Source of the DNA: Orbilia blumenaviensis
Taxonomy: Eukaryota > Ascomycota > Orbiliomycetes > Orbiliales > Orbiliaceae
Reading direction: 5' to 3'
DNA: 64,000 bases
Assembly (NCBI GenBank): GCA_036872755.1
Contig: JAVHNS010000011.1
Location: 1,054,001-1,118,000, forward strand
This document shows, one piece after another, positions 50,101 to 61,114 of this stretch. A model generated the notes under the pieces. It did no database searches, had not been told where the DNA came from, and saw only the letters and a list, made by a program, of their open reading frames with translations. The position numbers and the translations under genes are program-made. Position 1 is the stretch's first letter; each line of letters begins with the position of its first letter.

Positions 50101-51162
50101 GTCAACAATTCCTCATCTCTCATTCCGTCTCTACCGCCGTCTCCTCAAACATCACCTCCACATGCCCACCCAAGCCGTCTTGCAAAGATATTCTCATCTA
50201 ACAAAGGAAATAACGGCTCGCAAACCCCGAATACTAGTGGCGCAATTGGCCCACCTTCTTCAAATGTCAAACTGAATCCTACGGCGCCAACATTTGATGC
50301 GTATAATGTTGCCTCGAGCCCATCCTCCAATCTTCATGCTGAAACTCGATCTCTGAATACAGAGTCCTCCTTTGCAAGCTCTGCCAGCCTAGATCAGCTC
50401 GCCCTCACTACATCTATCACATCTATCGATAAGGAATCAGGATCCAGCAGTGCAGGGAAGGAGTCATTGCTTAGCCGTATCGGCCTGAGTCGTAAGGGAA
50501 GCCATACGAAGTTGGTTGGCGGAGGTAATACGAGCAGCCCTAAGCTCGGATCTCCGGCGAAGTTCACGATATCCTCACCCTTTAAGAAGGAGGGTGGATT
50601 GTTCTCTCGAAAGAAAGGGGATATTGCTGTTACCCCTACTACTGACGTGATCGACGAAGAAGTCGGTGGATTGAGTGGTATTATTATTCCAACCCTTGAC
50701 GGGTCAACTCCTGCTGGGGCAATTACTCCCGTTGAAGGGAAGGAAAAGGAAACCAAAGAGGGCAAGCCGGCAGGCGGAAGAAAGGGGCATTCCTCTTCTG
50801 GCTCTATCGGGAGTGCTACTGAGTTGTTTGGATCATGGAGACGTGAGAGCACAGACGCTTTATCAAGCCCGTTTAAGAAAGAGGGCGGATTCTTCGGTGT
50901 CATCGGAGGCAACAAGAAGAAGAGAGGGAACATTCAAGTGGATGCTATGGCTAGCACTTCGGAAGTTGAGGAGGATGAAGGGTTGGTAATGGTCGAAGGT
51001 AGTGAGGCATACCACAAAGATGACGAGCATCATCAACATCCGCCCCCACAACAGCAACACCATCACCATGGTCATCACTACGGGCTTCTACACAAGAAAG
51101 GCAAAGAAAGCAGTGAGAAGGACCGAGACTTTCCGAGCGCGGCAGCCGGAAGTGCTAATTAG
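47193..51162 (+). CDS. membrane-anchored fibronectin-III / coiled-coil protein
   Basis: Exons 47193-47377, 47476-47657 and 47765-51162; 1254 aa. Residues about 45-75 are a membrane helix joined across intron 1 (IMVVALVATLLALAW, then ASKLLAIPIPVLV). A single Fn3 domain follows (PAPPRVSLHNISADSIELHW, then VVVTGLSPDQIYNVRVIAANS). A charged coiled coil runs from about 275 to 440 (LEKIQREAEELEAQFL, RTLEDAKRAAETQR). The remainder is Ser/Pro-rich and likely disordered, with the motif SPFKKEGG-[LF]-F twice, and ends in a His-rich tail (HHQHPPPQQQHHHHGHHYG). The family is widespread in filamentous ascomycetes without a firm function as far as I know. Intron 2 contains 24 T. A role in organelle tethering or cell-cortex scaffolding is only a guess. 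Confidence 0.85.
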
Positions 51163-52909
51163 GATTTACACTACTTGTACGCGTTAGGGGAGGAGAGAAA
51201 AAGGAGAAAGAGTCAAGGGTGGAGTCTGTGGAGTTTGGGGGATATCATGATGTCGGATGCTGCAGGCCCGATCTGATAAGATTTGTTACAGCGTTCCTCC
51301 CGCTATTGCCATTTATATTCACATCTATTTTTGCTTTCAATTTTGTATTGGTCAAGAAATCTTAGTAGCTAGCTGGGGATCTGATTTATGAGCGGTAGCA
51401 TATTTGCTGTTGAAGGAGGAGTTTGTATGTATTATGAAGTCGAATGGTGTTACGATACGAGGAAGGGCATCTGCGGTAACACTTTTAGTGAGACCCGCCA
51501 TACGCCCTCGATGAATGGGGAGCTGGATGAAATTCAATGGAATCCATAATCTGAGTGCTTAAACTTGAGCCCTTTCCCACCCTTTTGACTAAGACCCTTC
51601 TCTCACTGGGGTGATGTGATAGCCAGCGTTAGGTCTCACGAAGGTTTAGAAGTGGGTCCCGCTGGATCCACTCGAGGTTCCTGTTACACAACTTTTGTCT
51701 CGTGACAAGTTTGTTTTGGCTCAAATTTAGCCAGACTGTGTCACAACACATCAGCTTTGAAGGCCAAATCGCCGCACCGAACGTTATAAGTCAACCTTAT
51801 CTATTACCTAATTAATCAAAATTTCTTAAACTAAATGATCATACCGTAAAGATGGCAAATCCAAATATCGTTTCCCAAGAACAAAAACTCAGTCGGTTTT
51901 GTGGTGGACAGAGAATTTGTGCCAAGAATGACAATCCCTGTCACTTTGTCCATTTCTGGAAGTACGCTATATTCACGTGACTTAAACGTCAACTGCAACA
52001 TAACAACGCAAGATGAATGTGTTGCGCGTGGAAGTTCTACAGGTATGCTGGTTGCTAGAGTGGTATTGTGCGGTGTGTAGGCAATCAGATAGCTAGAATC
52101 CGATAGGATAACTGGATAGATTATGTAAATGGTTCTCTAGATCGAATTAAATCCTTATAGGCAATGGAAGAACTGGAGGTTGGCAATAATATGACTCTAC
52201 GAGATATCAAATGCACCATATGATATGACATCCAGACTTCTAGCTTTTTTTTCAATTCTCAACTAGTCATCTATATTCCTGTATCAGAATATATTAATAC
52301 TGGTATACATCCGTGTGGTAAGGTCTTTTGGTGTATAGATAATAGCCAGGCTACTAACCGGAGATATTCGGTGGAGCTTCGCTGGTATGATCTCGCTGAC
52401 TGATACTAACATAATTAACCGCCGGAAACAAATAAGGAAAAGGGCATCAAAACCTAAGGGTACCAAAATAACAGGGCAGCCACTTATTTAAGCCTTCACA
52501 AGTGGTATTGCGCCCAGTTTCAATATATCCTAGTTTTGAAGGTTGTAGTAGATTGGAAATACCCTTAAAGATTGTATTTATGTTGGTAATCATAAATCTC
52601 ATACCATGGTGGTCGCTAATTCCGGCACTGAAGGGAAGATAGTATGGTACTGCCATAGCTGAATATGCTCATTGCGTCGCTCAGTACTAGGCCAGCAGCT
52701 CTTGACTTTCGAGCAGCGATGCTGTACCCCGGCTTAACGTGGAAAGTTTGAGAAGCGGTCACACGTCACACTCTCAACTGTAACTATGGATATATAAATC
52801 CGTTGCTTCTCTTTCATCATCTCCTCCTATCTTTCCCCACAATCACTTCTTCCCCCATTTTCATTTATTGACACGTACCTAACTGCAGACATACCCTAAA
52901 CGATATAAG
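51163..52909. other. intergenic region
   Basis: 1.7 kb, AT-rich, without supported genes. The distal part carries the promoter of the next gene, including a TATATAAAT element at 52791-52799 and a CT-rich leader. Confidence 0.5.
52791..52799 (+). promoter_or_regulatory. TATA box (TATATAAAT) with CT-rich leader
   Basis: TATA-like element 111 bp upstream of the ATG at 52910, followed by a long pyrimidine-rich stretch typical of fungal transcription starts. Confidence 0.45.
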
Positions 52910-55021
52910 ATGTCAAACTCACCGCCTCCCCGTCAATCGACTCCGGCCAAAGGCGCGGGTCCAAGCAGGTTTGCCAGATTCGAGAAACCTGGGAAAGCCG
53001 CCAGAGATCATCCTTCGCCAAATCCCCCTGCCGGAAACAGCTTCAATTTCGGTTTTAATAAGGACCCAGACGGGTCTATCTCCTCGACGGCTAACTTGCC
53101 TGCGGAAGGTCAGACGTCTGCAGTGATGCCGCTTGGTGCTCAAGCATCCATTGCCGAGCCTGAGGTTCCTGCGTCCCGAGTTGGTGATGATGCTGAAGAG
53201 TCCGAGATCTTGGCAACGAGCCTCTCTAAGGTTTCTTTAAAGGAGGTCCCATCTGAGTTTATTGCGGATTTCCAGGAATCATTGAAGATGTCGGGCAAGC
53301 TTCACAAAAATCTTCAACGGTTGGCAAGTTGCTTAGCATCTGGCACCTTGGATACTGCCACGGAGCAATGGATTTTGGGAACGGGACCGAGAAGTTCACG
53401 GGCAGACCAGTCCGCTAATGATGATCTTAGCGCTAGAAATACCTTACAGGCCGCTCAAAAATCAGTTGGCTTAGGCCTTTTCACCAGGTACGAAGGAAGT
53501 ATGGAAGGAAGTATGGAAGGGCTCTTGCCTGAGTCTGATGTTGGCAACGAAACGAAGGTCTTGGGAAAGTCAGAAATAGGTGGTCCTAACCAAGAATTTA
53601 TGTATACTACTGACTACCATAAAAGTCTTTTTGTCTCAAACTCACAGCGCTCAGCAGCTCAGCAAAGCACTTCCACCGCACTAGACATCCCCTTCCTGCC
53701 AACCACACATACTCAAGCTTCAACCGAAATTTCATCTCCATCTCTGAAACCCACGTTCCCAGCAGCAAACACGTCCGACTTCAAGAAAGCCCTCCCCATT
53801 TCTTATCTTCCTGCTAAAAGAGACTCTTTCCGCTTGAGACTCGAACAGGTCGGATACGAAAATATTGCTAAGGTCGAGAAGTGGACCAAGCACGTCCCCG
53901 TTTCCAAATCAAATCAAAGACACGTGCACGCGTTTGACACCGACAAACCTATCATCGATCTCCCTACTGGGAGCAAACCGAAATTGAAGGATACTTCTCT
54001 AAGGTTTTCACCTCCAAATCCCAACGAACAAACTCGACGCCGTCATTCAGACTCCTTCTGCTCTACCAACAAGTTCGAAAGTGCCATTATGAGCAAACAT
54101 TACGATTTCAAAAAACATTTGAAGGAAAACCAAGAACCACAGTCGTCAATGGAAAAGATGGAGCAAGTCAATCATCCTGAGAAGACCCTTACTCGTGGGG
54201 AAGAAACCGAGGCCGGCAGTGTCAATCAAATCGCAACGGAGGTCACCCCAGCTGAGCAAGCAGGTCTTATTCTTCAAGATGAAGTTGATCAAGGGTATAA
54301 CCCACCTACGGCCAACGTCGCGCTCCGAACCCAGGAACTTCGCTCAGACCCATTCTTCCAGCCACTTTCTCCATGGAAGGAAATCAAAACCGTATCCGAG
54401 AAGAACCGGAGATTTGGCAGGGAGTTCTACGGCGAGTATTTTGACAACATCTGGATCAAAGCCTACCATACCGTCAAGAACCGACGGTTCGGAAGATACA
54501 ACCCAATTGAAGGGAGACGCACTTTCGATCGACGTAGAGGAGAACGCGAGGTCTACGACCCATCCAGCGACAAAACTGGAACTGTTCAGTGGAAGACTCA
54601 TCAAATTTTCGAATGCTACTTCGGTATGCGTGAAGTCATTGGACAAATGAAGAACCTAGACGATGAAAAGACTTCTACAGAGAAAAAGGTCCAAACTTTG
54701 CAGGAGCGTTTCGCCAAGGGTGAATATGGAGAATTCAGAGACCCCGAACATATGGCAACGCATATCCGAGCTCTTAAACTTCAGCTTGACACTATCATCC
54801 CAGACAGGTTGATGAAGTTCAAAGTTCGCCAAGTCTTGATGAAAAGAGCCGCTGAGACCAATTTGTGGGACATCGCGAAGCAGGACATCAGATACGTCTA
54901 CCAAGGCGAATTGCTGAATGGTGTCCTCTACATGCGAGACTACTTCGCCGACATCCAGCCAGAACTTTCAGATGAAGAAATTGATGAATTGGGGAAGGAT
55001 ATGCGACATGAGGACTTTTAG
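52910..55021 (+). CDS. conserved-looking hypothetical protein, 703 aa
   Basis: Single-exon frame with good coding character. The N-terminal two thirds are Ser/Pro/Thr-rich and probably disordered (SNSPPPRQSTPAKGAGPSRF), with a short internal duplication YEGSMEGSMEG. The C-terminal 230 residues look folded: KNRRFGREFYGEYFDNIW, then a second KNRRFGRYNPIEGRRTF about 25 residues on, an Arg-rich stretch (FDRRRGEREVYDP), a helical segment with YFGMREVIGQMKNLDDEKTS, and an acidic end (LSDEEIDELGKDM). I do not recognise a family. The basic twin motif suggests nucleic-acid or partner binding, which is a guess. TATA box and CT-rich leader support expression. Confidence 0.75.
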   Translation: MSNSPPPRQSTPAKGAGPSRFARFEKPGKAARDHPSPNPPAGNSFNFGFNKDPDGSISSTANLPAEGQTSAVMPLGAQASIAEPEVPASRVGDDAEESEILATSLSKVSLKEVPSEFIADFQESLKMSGKLHKNLQRLASCLASGTLDTATEQWILGTGPRSSRADQSANDDLSARNTLQAAQKSVGLGLFTRYEGSMEGSMEGLLPESDVGNETKVLGKSEIGGPNQEFMYTTDYHKSLFVSNSQRSAAQQSTSTALDIPFLPTTHTQASTEISSPSLKPTFPAANTSDFKKALPISYLPAKRDSFRLRLEQVGYENIAKVEKWTKHVPVSKSNQRHVHAFDTDKPIIDLPTGSKPKLKDTSLRFSPPNPNEQTRRRHSDSFCSTNKFESAIMSKHYDFKKHLKENQEPQSSMEKMEQVNHPEKTLTRGEETEAGSVNQIATEVTPAEQAGLILQDEVDQGYNPPTANVALRTQELRSDPFFQPLSPWKEIKTVSEKNRRFGREFYGEYFDNIWIKAYHTVKNRRFGRYNPIEGRRTFDRRRGEREVYDPSSDKTGTVQWKTHQIFECYFGMREVIGQMKNLDDEKTSTEKKVQTLQERFAKGEYGEFRDPEHMATHIRALKLQLDTIIPDRLMKFKVRQVLMKRAAETNLWDIAKQDIRYVYQGELLNGVLYMRDYFADIQPELSDEEIDELGKDMRHEDF

Positions 55022-55708
55022 TCAGGGAGTAAGAAATTGACCACGCTTTTTAAACGCAGATCTGTGGGGCGCTTGGTCGGTTTTGAGATCCCTGTGGCAG
55101 TTGGAACATGCAATATTCCGAATCGTTGTTATTTCCTTTACTTTCAATCCGTTTATGTTTAAGACTATTTGTAAACTAGTCATAACTCTTAATTTAACTA
55201 GGCGGTTCCATATGCATAATATATGGCACTATACTAGCCCTTTGACTCCCAATAAAATCTCCGCACTCACCCCACTGTGATCCTGCGATTTTATCAGCGT
55301 GGGGCAGTACGTTCGGGGAAATGATACGTTTTTTGAGGACCCTGATGTGTCTAAAAGACGCCTTAAAACTTTTTAATATATCTTTATTACTATGAGGCCC
55401 AATTTAAGACTGATTTGCGTTTAATAGACGGCCCGGAAAACGCACTGCTTCCCCCTACGGTAAGCTCTAAGCGACTCTCAACAAGCTGAATGTATCGAAT
55501 GCTTATATATCCATATAAAATACCAGGTTCCTTCAGTGCGACACACTGCCACGAGTGCACAAGCCATCAAAATACGACCGGACTTACATGCCTAATATCA
55601 GATTTAGACACATTCTTAAGTGGAATAGGTGCTCTTCGAGGGGTTTCTAGTGGTTAGTAGCTTCACCATAGCCTCGTGTCTGTTATATACAACCTAAAAT
55701 AGCGGTAT
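55022..55708. other. convergent spacer with a decayed ankyrin unit
   Basis: Between the 703-aa gene and the NLR stop. The part next to the NLR (about 55620-55708) is recognisably a further ankyrin repeat unit on the minus strand, ruined by stop codons. The remainder is AT-rich and shows no gene. Confidence 0.6.
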
Positions 55709-58700
55709 TCAATTGTTCCCACCTTCAACTTCCAGGTTTGCGCCATTTTCTAATAACAACTCCACCATAGTTTCAAGTCCATTCTTTGCAGCCCAAAATA
55801 ACGGTGTCCGGTTGTTGTTATCTTGGGCTTCCAGATTTGCGCCATTTCTTATTAACAATTCTACCACAGTCTTATGTTCATTCTTTACAGCCCAAAATAG
55901 CGGTGTCTGACCGTCCTTATCTTGAGCTTCCATGTTTGTATCATAATATATTAGCAACTCTTTCACCACCGCTTCATGTCCGTTCGCTGCAGCCCAAAGT
56001 AGCGGTGTCCAATTGTCTTTATCTCGAGCTTCCAGATCTGCACCACCTTTTATCAGCAACTCCACCACAGTTTCACGTCCGATCTTTGCAACCCGAAGTA
56101 GCGGTGTCCGATTGTCTTTATCTCGAGCTTCCAGATCTGCACCACCTTTTATCAGCAACTCCACCACAGTTTCATGTCCGTTGTTTGCAACCCGAAGTAG
56201 CGGTGTCCGATTGTCTTTATCTCGAGCTTCCAGATCTGCACCATCTTTTATTAGTAACTCCACCACAGTTTCACGTCCGTTCGCTGCAGCCCAAAATAGT
56301 GGTGTCCGATTGTCTTTATCTCGAGCTTCCAGATCTGCACCACCTTTTATTAACAACTCCACCACAGTTTCACGTCCGTTCTTTGCAGCCCGAAGTAGCG
56401 GTGTCCGATTGTCTTTATCTCGAGCTTCCAGATCTGCACCACCTTTTACCAGCAACTCCACCACAGTTTCATGTCCGTTCGCTGCAGCCCAAAGTAGCAT
56501 CGTTCGATTGTCGTTATCTCGAGCTTCCAAATTTGCGCCACTTCTTATTAACTGCTTCACCGCGGTTTCATATCCGTTTTCTGCAGTCCAAAGTAACGGC
56601 TTCCAATATTTCTCGCCTTCGTACATGTCTATGGATTCTGCCCTATCGAACTGTAGCCTGGCTTGATAGCCGTAGTATTCGTGCCGAGATGTTGGTACCA
56701 GAATTTCCATGTCTTTATCTTTCAAGCTTGCGTCATTACTTCTTAGCAGCTCCGCCACAGCTTTATGTTTGTTTTCTGCAGCTAAAAATAACGGTATTCG
56801 ATTTTTCTTATCTCGAGCTTCCAGATCCGCACCTTTTTTTATTAGCAGCGCCACCACAGTTTCATGTCCATTTTTTGCAGCCCAAAATATTGGTGTCCAA
56901 TTGTATTTGTCTTTAGCCTCCAGGTCTGCGCGTTCTCCTAACAGTAGGCTCACTGCCACACTATCACCATTTTCGGCGGCTCGTGACAGCGGCGTCTATT
57001 CTCATTTTAACCAGAAAACTATACAGTAGAAGTGAAAGATATAACTTACTCGCTACAGTAGGTTAAAGGCATCAGCTACCCACTTAGTAAAAGTTTATTC
57101 AAATCAAGTAAATTACTTACTTTCTGTAATAGCAAGGCACGATGAGATTAGCCCGACATATACATATTTATTCTGACATTGCTAGGTGTACTTACTTCCT
57201 GCAATAGCAAAGCCCGATGAGATTAGCCCCCAAATCCGACTATACATCTATTCCGATATGGTCGGGTGCACTTACTAGGCCATAACTATAGTTTACTGTC
57301 ACTTTGCAAGCAAGTAACCGCCGCACTATTACCACGTGTCCACTTTCTATAGCATATGACAGTGGTCTCCATCCGTTTTCTTCCTCTATATCCGGGTGGG
57401 CACCATTTGCAAGAAGCAGCTCTACTACCTCTACCCTCCCTGACTCTGCAGCATAGGACAGCGGGGTCCGACCACTTCTATCCTTGGCATTCGCGTTGTC
57501 TTGCGTTATAAAACTTTTCGCAATAAGTTCTAAACCGGAGTAGCATACAAGATGCAGGCCACAAAGCGCATTATTGCCCCGAGATAAGAGTTGGCTCGCA
57601 GCCAAAGTCTTCGAGTCGTTCCAGAGAAACTTCAGAGCAAGGTCCAAGACACTTTCTTGAACATCTATAGTATGATCAGCCCAGTTTTGAGCCGCGTAAT
57701 CGTAAAAAGGGTTTTGCTGAAGGCGAGATTGTAAATCCGACACAGGACCTTCATCGAATACATCGAACGAGAGGTAGGTGAGACAAGTGACGGCAATGAG
57801 GTCATTTTGTACATCCGGGAAATTCCAACGGTTTCGAAAATAATATGCAATGGCGGAGTCCACTAGTCGAACTATCTTACTGTTTTCGTCAACTGTGACC
57901 AGGCCCGCGCAGCAAGACACTATATCCTCCAGGCTGACGAGATTATCCTCGTCTAACTTCGACGTGTCAGGCTCCACTGCTAAGGCATGTCTCAGCTCCT
58001 CCGTGGTGAGCTGTCTTTTCGCGTGGACGACCCAAAAAAGCGCCTTCTCCGCTAAGCCACGGGAGCCTCGCTCCTGGTTCCTAATTCTATCTACTGTATT
58101 ACTGTATACTTGGTACAATTCCTTTTCCCACATATTCTCTAATTCATTATCAATTTCATCTTTTGTGGTTTTGTCTCTAAGCGAGTCGATACACAATTGA
58201 GCGAGGGGAAACCTTAATAAACTGTTAGTATTGAACCACAAAGAGAAATGAAACCAGACTTACATGCCATCCGCCAAAGCTGAGATGCAAGTTTTAATTT
58301 CACGTTGCAGTTCGAAGTTGTCATGCACGATCTTGGGTAACTGGGGTATTTGGCTGCTGATGTATCGATCTATGTCTTCCGCGTGGGCCCGGATTTCAAG
58401 TCTCATCACGTCGTTTGTAGATTCGGGGACAATATTACGCCGGGGGACCACTATCATTCGTATTTTAGTCAGTCCTCGTAGCTCATCTACTTCTAACCAC
58501 AGTTCATTGCGAATATTGTCTGTCTTGCGCTCATCCAGAGCATCGATAATGATAAAGATCCGAGAGTAAGCCTTTAAAATTTCCTGGAGTGCGTCGCGAA
58601 TTTCGCTTTGTGAAAGTCGAGGGGTTTGACTTTTTTTCTGATACAGTTCCCAAATGGACTCGGGGATCATTGGTTGCCATACCGTCAGCTGCCCCAGTAT

Positions 58701-61114
58701 AGATGCAAGCACATCACGAATTTTCTGAGAACCTTGTATCTTGGGGATGAAGTGCAGAAATACTATGCCTGTCTTGTGATCTGGGAATGTTTTCCTGTCC
58801 CAGAGAGTCTGTAAGTGGTCGAATACAATCGAGGCAATCATTTTGTTACCAGCCCAAGGGGTTTTAACATAGAGTAAATTATTCCATCCACTTCCCAGCC
58901 AGTCTATGAAGTCAGCGGTGTGCAAGAACCGTTTACTGGCCTCTATTTGGCGCGCGGGAAATGTGTTAACTTGTGGTGCCGCATATTCAACTGGACTAAG
59001 CCAGCGGAGAACGTTTTGGCGTTCTTTGTCTAGACTAAGCCAGCGGAGAACGTTTTGGCTTTCTTTGCCTGAACTGGATTTAGAGCGTAGCATGGCCATT
59101 CTGATATGTTCCAAGATGGGATCGAGAGATAGTTCCTCGCCATCTGAAATTAGGCTCTGGCTCGTAAACGCCAACTCGCCCTGTATGTCCAGCACTTTGG
59201 GGTCTTTATTCCTTTCATATGCTTCTGAGTCCAGGCCTTGGTATCCTAGAGAACTTAGATCGTCTTGGCTTAAGTCATAAGGCGAGTTGCTTCCACTGGA
59301 AACTCTCGATTCATGCGCGCTATCGTTCACCTCAAGCGGGTCGTAGAGTGCCTGAAATGCCAATGCCTTTAGATGGTCACCGATGTGGTTGGCCATCTTC
59401 ATAGATAGTTTGAGGCCTCTTATGGAATCTCCTTGGTCACTTCCGGATGGGCTGGGATCATTTTTATGGCTAGACAAATCACCCCGTGTTAGCTCGCCCG
59501 CAAAGCGAACAGTGCCCTTGGGTTCCCGAGCTTTATGGGTGCGAGAAGGGAGCTCTGATGCCGCGGGATCTTCCTGCTCATTTTTTGGGAATCCCAAGCC
59601 TGCTTCCGTATCGTCTGAGTCCGGAGATGGCTTAATATCATTGCAGCACAGAGGACACATGCTGTCGGGCCGCAACTTCTGTATCTCAGACCCATGGACA
59701 ATAATGTCGAGCTGCTGCTCCCCGCAAATTTTCGAGTGAACATCTCTCATGTGCTGATACATTTCCTCCACGCTTTCAAAGTCAAGATCATTTTCGTGCT
59801 CAGTAATACATCTCCATATGCTTCGGTGGATTAGCTGTGGCCAACTTGGCGTGTGGTTGTCTTGCATATGCTGAAGCCACTTCACCCTATCCGTAAAATA
59901 CACTGACGATGCCTCGCAGTGCTCTGAGATGCAAACATAACATTCTAGGTCTTCGTCTACGTGTCGTCTGTATAAAATCAGCAATGAACAACTGGGATTA
60001 GGAGGATGCATACCTCCATTGCTTAGCGTCTTTAAATGATTCAAACTCCTGATAACAGATTGGGCACTCGGCATGGATCTCTCCGGGTTTGGGGGATGGT
60101 ATCGGCGGATAATCTGCTTTTATGTCTCCCGTAAAAACCGAAGGACTGCAAGTTACTGGCTCCTTTGTTTGTTTAGATTCTTGCTCCGTATCATCAAATT
60201 TTTTAGCATCGAGAGTGGAGGGCCGGCTGAGGACATGGGACAGGATCTCTAGTTCTTTTGACCTATGTAGATTGCGTGTTCCGGGTTCCTTGCGTAACTC
60301 AAAAGTAGGCATCGTGTTTGACCTTTGGGTCACCATCGATTCCGGTTCATCGGCTGCGGGTTGGTTATGAATATAATGCCGCCTCTTTCTTGTTAGACGC
60401 CGCTGGTGGTCTCGTTGATATTCTATCCGCTGGCGCCGATAGATCAATGACTTTTTCAATTGTCTTCTGAGCCCCTGATGTGCAGATCCGAACTTGCAAT
60501 CTATGTAAGCTGATATAAAATCTGGAAATGAACCCAAGTCATTTTCTAACCAATGGGATTCAATTTTTGTCTTTAAGCTGCCTTTTGATGACTGTCTAAT
60601 CATTACAGCGAGCCGCTGGAGTCGGAAAATGGCGTCATCAATACCCTCTAGGGAAGCGTCGACGGCGTCACTGTCCACAAACATATCGGGCGTTGTTTTT
60701 GATGGTTGTGGGATACGCGGGGGGCAAAGCCGCAAGACTATCAGAACAGAATAAGCATAGACCATTTATAGGTGGCAGCCGGGCCTTACTGTAATCAAGG
60801 TTTCTCCTCAAAATCTTGAGGAGGAAAATGAAGAGCTTTTGCAAGTCAGGATGACGTTTCAGTCGCTGATCCAAGGACATCCAGGGTTCCGCGAAGACTC
60901 CAATACCATTTGACCACGCCCAAAACTTTTGCTGGAGGTCGCCGATCTGAGCGCTCACCGGATCTCTTTGGCCAGATGAGGTAAATAAGCCATCACAAAT
61001 GCAAGCTAGGTCATATATTTCGTGAGGATACTCCTCTTTGGTTGTTTCGGTCTCTCGGTGTTCTTTTTGCTCTGAGAGAGCGCCAGCGCCCCCCACTAGT
61101 GTTGGGTTAAGCAT
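55709..61114 (-). CDS. C2H2 zinc finger-NACHT-ankyrin NLR-like protein
   Basis: Exons 61114-60790, 60737-60014, 59967-58264, 58212-57276, then apparent 3-nt exons 57198-57196, 57123-57121 and 57052-57050, then 56995-55709; about 1661 aa (1658 if the tiny exons are skipped). The N-terminal helical region (DLACICDGLF, FGSAHQGLRRQLKKSL) is followed by C2H2-like fingers (ECPICYQEF, CYVCISEHC, MQDNHTP, MRDVHSK) at about 335-430. The NACHT region has a degenerate P-loop (YVKTPWAGNKM, about 717-725) and an intact Walker B (IFIIIDALDE, about 820). A winged helix with HAKRQLTTEELRHAL and two ankyrin blocks follow, the second with near-identical 33-residue units. This is the layout of fungal NLR-like proteins tied to incompatibility and non-self recognition. 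Weak points are the tiny exons and the unusual P-loop. Confidence 0.85.
55715..56605 (-). repeat. 99-bp ankyrin-coding tandem array
   Basis: Units recur exactly every 99 bp (shared anchor ATTGTCTTTA on the plus strand at 56012, 56111, 56210, 56309, 56408, with a variant at 56507). The central units differ by only a few bases. Flanking units at 55715, 55814 and 55913 are more diverged. Two or three further old units lie at about 56706-56990. Confidence 0.93.
56996..57275 (-). other. run of four tandem introns with 3-nt exons
   Basis: On the minus strand: GTAAGT...TTGCAG, GAA, GTAAGT...TTACAG, AAA, GTAAGT...CTGTAG, CGA, GTAAGT...AATAG. Intron lengths are 77, 72, 68 and 54 nt, all phase 0. The first two introns are clearly related (shared GGGCTAATCTCATCG and TTGCTATT). 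Splicing the whole 280 nt as one intron also keeps the frame. Confidence 0.6.

Noticed and set aside
55715..56605. Regular 99-bp repeats as a CRISPR-like array
   Set aside because: Units are contiguous coding repeats with no unique spacers, in a eukaryotic gene.
55786..56916. 376-codon plus-strand frame and a second 217-codon frame over the ankyrin array
   Set aside because: Antisense shadows: the 99-bp repeats (multiple of three, no stops) keep several frames open. Sense ankyrin motifs (LEARDKDNRTPLL) are clear on the minus strand.
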